Positions 58,079 through 64,000 of a DNA stretch of 64,000 bases are shown one piece after another. The stretch is from contig NZ_JAIBES010000008.1 of NCBI RefSeq assembly GCF_019459305.1, forward strand, positions 1 through 64,000, read 5' to 3'. The stretch comes from Sphingopyxis sp. (GTDB taxonomy: Bacteria > Pseudomonadota > Alphaproteobacteria > Sphingomonadales > Sphingomonadaceae). The number at the start of each line of letters is the position of its first letter. The first letter of the stretch is position 1. Both the position numbers and the translations under genes were made by a program. A model generated the notes under the pieces. That model did no database searches. It was given only the letters and a program-made list of their open reading frames with translations, and was not told the origin of the DNA.

Positions 58079-58837
58079 TCAGCCGCGGCCGGACAGCGAG
58101 AAATCGGCGGTGCTAGAACCGGCGATAAACGTCTTCATCCGTTCGCGAAACTCGTCCGAATGTTCATAGACGAGCCGTTCGGCCTCGGCAGCATCGCCCC
58201 GGCGGATCGCGTCGATCATCTGGTTATGCTGCTCGATGACGTCGGAATAGCTCAGGAGCGCCTCGCCATTCTGGCGAAAAGCGAGCAGCGACAGCCGCAT
58301 GACGCCGCGCAGCATTTTCGAGCAATCGGCGGCAAGGAACTTGTTCCCGCATGCCTGATTGATCGCATCGTGAAAGGCCCAGTTCGCGTCGACGATCTGG
58401 CGCGGATCGCGTGTTTCGCTTGCGACCGCGAATTCGCGGTTGCGCCGTTCGAGCAGGTCGAGATGGTGCGGCTTGCGGCGGAGCGCGGCCCAGCGCGTCG
58501 TGGCGCGTTCATAGAGTTCGAGTGCTTCAAGAACCTGCGGGACCTGATCGAGGTCGAGCGGCGCCACGCGCGCACCGCGGTTCGGTGCCAGCACGACAAG
58601 GCTGTCCGACGCGAGCCGGATCAACGCCTCGCGGATCGGAGTTCGCGAATAGCCGAGCTCGCGGCTGAACTGGACCTCGTCGAGCTCGGTGTTCGGCGCC
58701 AGATCGAGGTTCAGTATCTGCTCGCGCAGCAAGGCATACACCTTCTGCCCCGAGGATTGACGGGCGATCTCGTCGCTTATGTCGGCGACCTCGGCCAGAT
58801 CGTCGGATTTCGCGGGTTTGTTTTGGATTGCGCGCAT
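58079..58837 (-). CDS. GntR-family regulator with FCD domain
   Basis: 252 aa. The winged helix is QKVYALLREQILNLDLAPNT then RELGYSRTPIREALIRLASD, and the C-terminal FCD ligand domain carries metal-binding histidines (NWAFHDAINQACGN, EQHNQMIDAIRRGD, YEHSDEF). FCD regulators usually repress the adjacent catabolic genes until an acid substrate binds. It lies between the convergent MFS gene and the M20 gene, with which it is co-oriented; M20 is upstream by 9 bp, so both share a promoter. Confidence 0.92.
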   Translation of the reverse strand: MRAIQNKPAKSDDLAEVADISDEIARQSSGQKVYALLREQILNLDLAPNTELDEVQFSRELGYSRTPIREALIRLASDSLVVLAPNRGARVAPLDLDQVPQVLEALELYERATTRWAALRRKPHHLDLLERRNREFAVASETRDPRQIVDANWAFHDAINQACGNKFLAADCSKMLRGVMRLSLLAFRQNGEALLSYSDVIEQHNQMIDAIRRGDAAEAERLVYEHSDEFRERMKTFIAGSSTADFSLSGRG

Positions 58838-58846
58838 CGGCTGTCT

Positions 58847-60094
58847 CTACGCTGCATGGGTCATCGCAATCAACCTCGACATGAACCGCGCGCCCGCCTC
58901 GATCTGCGCGATCTCAATATATTCGTCGGGACGATGGGCCTGCACGATCGAACCGGGTCCGCAAATTACCGTCGAGATGCCCGCGATCTGAAACTGCCCC
59001 GCCTCTGCGCCATAGGACACGGCGCCTGCGGGAGCCGCCTCTTCGCACAGCATCGCGGCCAGTTGCTCGGCCGACCCGTCTTCCTCGCGCCGCAGCGGCG
59101 GCACCTGCGCGATCGGGTTGACCTCCACGCCAGTCTCCGCGCCCTCGGCTTTTAGGCGCGTCCGCGCCGTCTCCACGGCCACCCAGAATGGCGCGAGCAC
59201 GGCATCCGCTTCGCGGTCGGGCACCGTGCGCAGGTCAAATGTGAACCGGCATTCGCGCGCGAGGATATTGGCCGCGGTACCGCCGTGAATCGTTCCCACG
59301 GTCAGGGTGGACCAGGGAGGGTCGAAACGCGCGTTGCGATGGCCGGTGCGCTCGCTTTCGGCGATCCGGCCAAGCACGCTCAATATGTCGATCGCGATCA
59401 TGTTCGCTGACACGCCCTCGTGCACCAGGCTCGAATGCGCTTCGCGCCCGGTAACGACGACTTCGTAAAGATGAATCCCCTTGTGGCTGTTGATGATCGC
59501 CATTTCGGTTGGCTCACCGACGATCGCCGCGGCCGGGCGATGTCCTTCAGCCACCAGCGCATTGATCAGGTCGGGCGCGCCGAGGCAGCCGATCTCTTCG
59601 TCATAGGAAAAGGCGAGATGGACCGGGCGCGTCATCTTGCGGGGTGTAAGATAGGGCACCGCAGCGAGCGCGAGCGCGATAAAACTCTTCATGTCGGCGG
59701 TGCCGCGCCCATAGAGCCGTCCTTGATCCTCCACGAGCGTGAAGGGATCGCGGCTCCACGGCTGGCCTTCAACCGGAACTACGTCTGTATGTCCCGAAAG
59801 CACGAGGCCGCGCGCCTCAGCCGGGCCGATCGTCGCGAGCAAATTCGCCTTGCTGCCGTCGGCGTTGTTGATGCGCCGCGCGACGACGCCATGCCCGGCC
59901 AGATAATTCTCGACATATTCGATCAGGGCGAGGTTCGTTGCGCTCGATGTAGTGTCGAACGCGATCAGGCGGGCAAGAATCTCGATCGCCGATGCGGCGA
60001 GAGCCGGCGCAAGATTGTCTCCGTTTTTCGGCGCACGTGTCACCGGCCGCGGCCCTTCTGCAGCTTCAGTGTCGCGAAAGACCGTCACGCGCAT
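58847..60094 (-). CDS. M20-family amidohydrolase (ArgE/DapE-like deacylase)
   Basis: 415 aa from ATG 60094, the start being provisional because the family begins near ALAASAIEILARLIAFDTTS, 30 residues in. Metal ligands are LSGHTDVVPVEG (His), YGRGTADMKSFI (Asp), SYDEEIGCLGAPD (Glu pair), VGEPTEMAIINSHKG and AHRPDEYIEI (C-terminal His). The dimerisation domain follows HLYEVVVTGREAHSS. ArgE-type enzymes remove N-acyl groups from amino acids. It stands outside any arginine genes, beside a GntR regulator and the peptidase/carrier genes, so an N-acyl amino acid or dipeptide from the imported compound is a likelier substrate. Confidence 0.88.
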   Translation of the reverse strand: MRVTVFRDTEAAEGPRPVTRAPKNGDNLAPALAASAIEILARLIAFDTTSSATNLALIEYVENYLAGHGVVARRINNADGSKANLLATIGPAEARGLVLSGHTDVVPVEGQPWSRDPFTLVEDQGRLYGRGTADMKSFIALALAAVPYLTPRKMTRPVHLAFSYDEEIGCLGAPDLINALVAEGHRPAAAIVGEPTEMAIINSHKGIHLYEVVVTGREAHSSLVHEGVSANMIAIDILSVLGRIAESERTGHRNARFDPPWSTLTVGTIHGGTAANILARECRFTFDLRTVPDREADAVLAPFWVAVETARTRLKAEGAETGVEVNPIAQVPPLRREEDGSAEQLAAMLCEEAAPAGAVSYGAEAGQFQIAGISTVICGPGSIVQAHRPDEYIEIAQIEAGARFMSRLIAMTHAA

Positions 60095-60162
60095 CCCGCC
60101 CGCGCGCGCCGTCCAAAACCTTCTTGCATGAAAACCCCTGTTGCGACTGCCAACGGCAAATT

Positions 60163-60190
60163 ATTGTATACATATTGTATTTTTTCTGTC
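60163..60190. promoter_or_regulatory. AT-rich promoter/operator candidate upstream of the M20-GntR genes
   Basis: ATTGTATACATATTGTATTT contains the 8-bp palindrome TGTATACA and is the most AT-rich spot of the region. It lies 70 bp before the M20 start, on the correct side. Its reverse complement (ATACAATATGTATAC) resembles the palindrome at 52529. Confidence 0.4.
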
Positions 60191-60384
60191 GGCGGTCAAT
60201 AGGGATTGCGCTAATACAAGGCGAATGTGCGGGACGATACGGACTTGGAATTGGTATAACTCGGGCAAAACCTCCGCGATCGACTGCTGGCTATAGAAAT
60301 GAGTCGTGATGCCGATGCGCGCCTGCGGGTAGAACCCTCGGTGATTGAACGCATGCGTTCGGCTACAAAGGTCGCATCTTCGCG

Positions 60385-60925
60385 AATGGTGGCCGCTGCA
60401 CGAACCACTGCGTGGATTGGCGCTGTCATCGATGTAAAGCCATCCAGCGAGCGTCGCATATGATTGAACGTCCGCTGCCATAGGCAGACCCTTTCGACTC
60501 CTTCAACCTGAGGAGTCGAACGATGAATGAGCTTATCCAGATTGGCCCGATCAGCCCGCTACGCCAGCGCCTGCTCGACGACATGGCGATGCGCAGGTTC
60601 GGGCCGGAGACGCAGCGTAATTATCTGCGCGACGTCGGACGGTTCGCGACCTGGCTCGGACGCTCGCCGCACACCGCGAGTGCGGAGGATGTCCGCCAGT
60701 TCCAGATCGATCAGCAGCAAGCGGGCGTTCCGGTGCCGACGATGAACAGCATCGTCAGTGCGCTCCGCTTCTTCTTCACCGAGACGCTCGACCGCCCCGA
60801 TCTCGCGCGCAAGCTGATCCGCGCCAAGCAGGTTCGCAAGATCCCCGTCGTCCTCACCATGGCCGAGGTGAAGCGGCTGCTCGATGCCACGCGCTGCCTC
60901 AAGCACCAGGCTGCACTGTCGGTTG
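60385..60925 (+). repeat. Direct repeat copy B (5' end of the intact integrase)
   Basis: Matches copy A at 42564-43098 with scattered substitutions and one-base differences, from the upstream flank to codon about 134 of the integrase. It is the parent of, or derived from the same element as, copy A. Confidence 0.9.
60495..60518 (+). promoter_or_regulatory. Hairpin sequestering the integrase ribosome site (copy B)
   Basis: CGACTCCT (60495-60502) and AGGAGTCG (60511-60518) form a perfect 8-bp stem with an 8-nt loop. The Shine-Dalgarno AGGAG is inside the 3' arm, four bases from ATG 60523. The stem is kept in copy A, though the loop differs by one base. Confidence 0.65.
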
Positions 60926-61431
60926 CGTACGGCGCCGGGCTGCGCGTCGCCGAGGTCTCAGCGCTCAAGGTCAGCAATATCGACAGCAAACGCATGCTGC
61001 TGCGTGTCGAGCGCGGTAAAGGCGGACGCGACCGCAACGCCATGCTGCCCGAAGGCTTGCTCCTGCTGCTGCGCGACTGGTGGCACGCCGGACGACAGCA
61101 GGGCATTTTGTATCGCGACGGCTGGCTCTTTCCCGGACAGGGCGCAGCGGCCCCGATCAGCACCCGCCAGCTCCACCGCGTCGTCGTCGAGGCGGCTGAG
61201 GCGGCCGATATCGACAAGCGCGTCGGGCCGCACACCTTGCGCCACAGCTTTGCCACCCACCTGCTCGAAGACGGCGTCAACATCCGCGTCATCCAGGCGC
61301 TGCTCGGACACGCCAACCTCAATACCACCGCCTTTTACATGCAGGTCGCAACGAAGACGACGCGTAAGGTGACCAGCCCGCTCGACAGGCTCGCGCTGGC
61401 ATCGCCCATCGAGGAGCCACCCGACGGCTAA
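60523..61431 (+). CDS. Tyrosine recombinase/integrase (XerC-like) of the IS91-type element
   Basis: A 302-aa recombinase. The N-terminal SAM-like domain has ETQRNYLRDVGRFATWLGRS. The catalytic domain has the first Arg in AYGAGLRVAEVSALKV, Lys in RGKGGRDRNAMLP, HTLRHSFATHLLEDG (HxxR), LLGHANLNTTAFYMQV (His/Trp position and nucleophile Tyr). All catalytic residues are present. It is probably translated with the transposase; the two start/stop codons lie six bases apart. Integrases of this group accompany many IS91 transposases, in a role that is not well understood. Confidence 0.92.
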   Translation: MNELIQIGPISPLRQRLLDDMAMRRFGPETQRNYLRDVGRFATWLGRSPHTASAEDVRQFQIDQQQAGVPVPTMNSIVSALRFFFTETLDRPDLARKLIRAKQVRKIPVVLTMAEVKRLLDATRCLKHQAALSVAYGAGLRVAEVSALKVSNIDSKRMLLRVERGKGGRDRNAMLPEGLLLLLRDWWHAGRQQGILYRDGWLFPGQGAAAPISTRQLHRVVVEAAEAADIDKRVGPHTLRHSFATHLLEDGVNIRVIQALLGHANLNTTAFYMQVATKTTRKVTSPLDRLALASPIEEPPDG

Positions 61432-61436
61432 GGCTG

Positions 61437-62627
61437 ATGCGCACCTCGCTCGAGGTCGCCGACATCTTCCGTGCTGCAGGGCCCGCGTATCGCACAACAC
61501 ATGCCGGGCATCTGAGCCTGCATCAGCTCAAGATCATGTCGGCGATCGAACATTGCCGCACCGCCGCGCTCGGTGGACACGTCGAAGCCTGTACCGACTG
61601 TGGTCACTGGCGCATCGCCTACAACAGTTGCCGCAACCGGCATTGCCCCAGATGCCAGGGCGCCGCGGCGCGCACCTGGCTCGAGGCCCGCGAGGCCGAC
61701 CTGCTCCCGGTCGGCTATTTCCACGTCGTCTTCACCCTCCCTGCCGAGGTCGCCGCGATCGCCTTCCATAACAAGGCGCTGGTCTATGACCTGTTGTTCA
61801 AGGCCGCGGCCGATACGATGCTGACCATCGCCGCCGATCCCAAGCACCTCGGCGCCCGGATCGGCATCACCGCCGTCCTTCACACATGGGGATCCGCCCT
61901 CACCCATCATCCCCACATCCACATGATCGTGCCGGGCGGCGGCATATCGCGCGATGGGACACGCTGGATATCCGCACGCCCCGCCTTCCTGCTGCCGGTA
62001 CGCGTGCTCGGCGCACTGTTCCGCCGCTTGTTCCTCACCCGACTGCGCGCCCTCCATGACCGTGGGCAGCTCGCCTTCTTCGGCGGCATGACCCAGCTCG
62101 CCGAGCGGCGCGCTTTCCTGCGGCACCTCTCGCCGGTCCGCAAAAAGCGCTGGGTCGTCTACGCCAAGCCGCCGTTCGCAGGGCCCGAAGCGGTGCTCGC
62201 CTATCTGTCGCGCTACACCCACCGGGTTGCGATATCGAACAGCCGCCTCGTCCGCTTCGACGATGCCGGGGTCACCTTCCGATATAAAGATTATCGCCAG
62301 GGCGGCGCCAACCGCCAGCAGGTCATGACCCTCGCAGCTGACGAGTTCCTCCGCCGCTTCCTGCTCCACGCCCTGCCGCGTGGGTTCCACCGCATCCGCC
62401 ACTTTGGCCTCCTCGCCAGTGCCAGGCGCAAGGACCATCTCGAACGCGCCCGCCGTCTGCTCAATGTTGCCCCCGCGCCGGCCGACGATCCGCCCGCCGA
62501 GCTCGAAGCTCAGCCGCTGTGCCCGTGCTGCGGTGGCACCATGGTGATCATCGAGGTCTTCGAACGTCGCTATCAACCCCGAGCGCCGCCACCGCCATCA
62601 CTCTCATCCGGGACGCAGACGCCGTGA
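61437..62627 (+). CDS. IS91-family transposase
   Basis: A 396-aa HUH-type rolling-circle transposase. The N-terminal zinc-binding domain holds CTDCGHW...CRNRHCPRC, the HUH motif is THHPHIHMIVPGGG, and the catalytic Tyr lies in AYLSRYTHRVAISNSRL. A C-terminal zinc pair CPCCGGTM follows. Length normal and frame intact. It uses single-strand ends, so flanking genes can be mobilised when termination fails. Confidence 0.94.
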   Translation: MRTSLEVADIFRAAGPAYRTTHAGHLSLHQLKIMSAIEHCRTAALGGHVEACTDCGHWRIAYNSCRNRHCPRCQGAAARTWLEAREADLLPVGYFHVVFTLPAEVAAIAFHNKALVYDLLFKAAADTMLTIAADPKHLGARIGITAVLHTWGSALTHHPHIHMIVPGGGISRDGTRWISARPAFLLPVRVLGALFRRLFLTRLRALHDRGQLAFFGGMTQLAERRAFLRHLSPVRKKRWVVYAKPPFAGPEAVLAYLSRYTHRVAISNSRLVRFDDAGVTFRYKDYRQGGANRQQVMTLAADEFLRRFLLHALPRGFHRIRHFGLLASARRKDHLERARRLLNVAPAPADDPPAELEAQPLCPCCGGTMVIIEVFERRYQPRAPPPPSLSSGTQTP

Positions 62628-63035
62628 CCCGGCACGGCTCATCCACTCCCGTAACCGGCGCAGCCCTGCGTCCGGAAGCGGACACACTTGCGCTCGCCCT
62701 GCCGAAAAGCAGACGCCGCTATATCAAAATCGGTCCGTCCGCTTTTCGGCGTCCGCTTTTGCGATCTAAATTCAGACGGTCCGATCTCAGATGCGTCCGA
62801 TTTTGGGCAGCAACGTCCAGCACCACGACCTGCGCAAAACCGCTTTCCCCATAGCTCAGTCCATGCATCCCGCGGTTCGGGCATCGAAGACTTTCCGACG
62901 CCTGGCGGCGTCCGAAACTCTCAACGCAAGCTGTCCGACCGGTGTCGGATACAGAACAAGGAAAAGCCGACGTTCGCGATTTCGATACATGAAAATCAAG
63001 CTCGCTTAAAACACCGGGAGAAGCGGGAACGGTTT
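62628..63035. other. 3' end of the IS91-type element and spacer, no gene
   Basis: No convincing gene. GCCGAAAAGCAGAC (62701-62714) and GTCCGCTTTTCGGC (62737-62750) form a 14-bp inverted repeat with one mismatch and a 22-nt loop. GTCCGCTTTT is repeated directly at 62751. It resembles the hairpin-bearing ends of IS91 elements. The remainder, up to the SulP stop at 63036, is a spacer. Confidence 0.45.
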
Positions 63036-64000
63036 TCATACGCGACCAACCAGTACCTCCGCTTTTCGGACTGCGTCGTCAAAACTTTCGACAAAATGCA
63101 AACTGGAACCGGCTTCATCGAGTTTGCCGCGACGGAGCATCTCCATCGGCTGAGTTCGAACGCCCGAGAAGATGATCTGCGCTCCAGCGCGCCGCGCTTG
63201 GATTACAAACTCGTGGACGCCCGCAACCCCGCTGGCATCGAGCAAGGGGACTTCGCGCATCCGCAAAATGAGTATCTTCGGCGTCTGACCTAATCGCCGC
63301 AAAGCGTCGAGCAATTCGCCAGCAACGCCGAAGAAGAACGGGCCCGAAATCCGGAATACCTCGACACCATCGGGCAGCGCATCGCGCTGGCTCAGGTCCT
63401 CGCCATCGAGGTCTCGCGCGTCGGATAAATCATTGTCATTCTCAATTTGGACGGTTTCGCTCATTCGGGCCATGAACAGCAAAGAGGCCGCCGTAACCCC
63501 GACACCAATTGCCACCGTTAGATCGACCAATACCGTCAAGCCGAAGGTCAGCAGCAATATTCCGCGATCGCTGTTGGGCATTGAGAGCAAGGCGGTGAAC
63601 CGCTCATACTCGCTCATCCCCCACGCCACCATGAACAGGATGGCGGCAAGGGCCGCCATCGGCACATAGGCCATCAGGTCGGTGGCAAACAGGATGAACA
63701 GCAGCAGGAAAACGGCATGCGCTATGCCGGCGACCGGCGTTTTGGCGCCGGCCTTGATATTGGTGGCAGTGCGGGCGATCGCGCCTGTCGCCGGCAAGCC
63801 ACCGAACAGCGACGAGGCCATGTTCGCGATGCCTTGGCCAACTAATTCCTGATTGGAACGGTGCCGCGTGCCCGTCATCCCGTCCGCGACGACCGCGGAC
63901 AGCAATGCCTCTATCCCAGCAAGAAAGGCAATCGTGAACGCGGCCGGGAGCAGTTCCTGGATCTTGGCCAGGGTGAATTGGGGCAAGGCCGGCATCGGAA
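63036..64000 (-). CDS. SulP-family anion transporter with STAS domain (partial, 5' end off the window)
   Basis: The last 320 or so residues of a SulP carrier. Membrane helices include AAFTIAFLAGIEALLSAVVA and VFLLLFILFATDLMAYVPMA, with the family motif NQELVGQGIANMASSLFGGLPATGAIARTATN seen as two parts (QELVGQGIAN, GGLPATGAIARTATN). A STAS domain follows (VEVFRISGPFFFGVAGEL, ILRMREVPLLDASGVAGVHE). Substrates of this family are sulphate, bicarbonate or other anions. The start lies beyond the right edge. Confidence 0.9.
   Translation of the reverse strand, partial: PMPALPQFTLAKIQELLPAAFTIAFLAGIEALLSAVVADGMTGTRHRSNQELVGQGIANMASSLFGGLPATGAIARTATNIKAGAKTPVAGIAHAVFLLLFILFATDLMAYVPMAALAAILFMVAWGMSEYERFTALLSMPNSDRGILLLTFGLTVLVDLTVAIGVGVTAASLLFMARMSETVQIENDNDLSDARDLDGEDLSQRDALPDGVEVFRISGPFFFGVAGELLDALRRLGQTPKILILRMREVPLLDASGVAGVHEFVIQARRAGAQIIFSGVRTQPMEMLRRGKLDEAGSSLHFVESFDDAVRKAEVLVGRV

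Larger units (their letters stand above)
60385..62760 (+). mobile_element. IS91-type element with accessory tyrosine recombinase
   Basis: The unit comprises the integrase gene, the IS91 transposase gene six bases later and a 3' non-coding end with inverted repeats. IS91 elements move by rolling-circle (Y-transposase) mechanism from oriIS and can carry along flanking DNA. Limits are estimates: the left from the extent of copy A/copy B identity, the right from the inverted repeats at 62701-62750. Confidence 0.65.

Noticed and set aside
62688-63293. 201-aa plus-strand frame in the IS91 3' region
   Set aside because: Runs antisense into the SulP gene and lacks start signals; non-coding.

Overview
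The window is high-GC, densely packed DNA from an alphaproteobacterium, most likely a sphingomonad (Sphingopyxis/Sphingobium/Novosphingobium type). This is inferred from the gene families and their order: traG-copG-trbBCDEJLFGI ending in a DUF2274 start, Spinster-type MFS and TonB-receptor uptake genes, LytS/LytTR pairs, and an IS91 element with its own tyrosine recombinase. No rRNA, tRNA or CRISPR array was seen.

Layout. (1) 0-3.3 kb is mobile-element debris: an intact IS110/IS1111-type transposase, the C-terminal stump of a second IS110 transposase, an FkbM methyltransferase and a stump of a CHAT-domain protease. (2) 3.3-5.7 kb has a SAM methyltransferase, a possible 40-aa membrane peptide, a terminator without an obvious gene, and an isolated 6-phosphogluconolactonase. 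(3) 5.9-17.5 kb (minus strand) is a complete trb-type mating-pair-formation operon plus coupling protein. It has no relaxase and no trbK in view, is cut inside the following DUF2274 gene, and abuts a LysR gene that has lost its DNA-binding domain. (4) 18.4-33.5 kb is a surface/signalling block: a giant (about 2380 aa) type V autotransporter with many GGxGxD-type repeats, two paralogous small secreted two-cysteine proteins in tandem with it, a third small secreted protein, two LytS-type sensor kinases, one LytTR response regulator, a membrane-anchored LytTR regulator and a DUF1579 protein. (5) 33.6-42.5 kb has a frameshifted tyrosine recombinase and a stress/redox group: two paralogous LysR regulators, two SDRs, a tautomerase, Ohr, DUF2798, cupin, DUF6130-like, SRPBCC and an HSL-type esterase. 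(6) 42.6-60.9 kb is bracketed by two direct copies (about 0.53 kb) of the 5' end of an IS91-associated integrase. Between them lie an RHH regulator with a PHB depolymerase, a small membrane/lipoprotein group, and a catabolic cluster. (7) 60.5-62.8 kb is the intact integrase plus IS91 transposase. (8) A SulP transporter runs off the right edge.

The most interesting system is the 47.7-60.1 kb cluster. One six-gene operon joins an aconitase-X pair and an ornithine-cyclodeaminase-family reductase (the known 3-hydroxyproline to proline route) to a BKACE/DUF849 enzyme, an SDR and a hotdog thioesterase (the logic of carnitine degradation). It is divergent from a TonB receptor, an S9 prolyl-oligopeptidase-type peptidase and an MFS carrier, and is followed by a GntR regulator with an M20 amidohydrolase. 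I infer a dedicated uptake-and-dismantling route for a compound containing 3-hydroxyproline and/or a beta-hydroxy acid, possibly an acylated peptide. The substrate is unproven.

The second candidate is the giant autotransporter with its paired two-cysteine secreted partners and LytS/LytTR control genes. All readings are by eye; no database search was possible.
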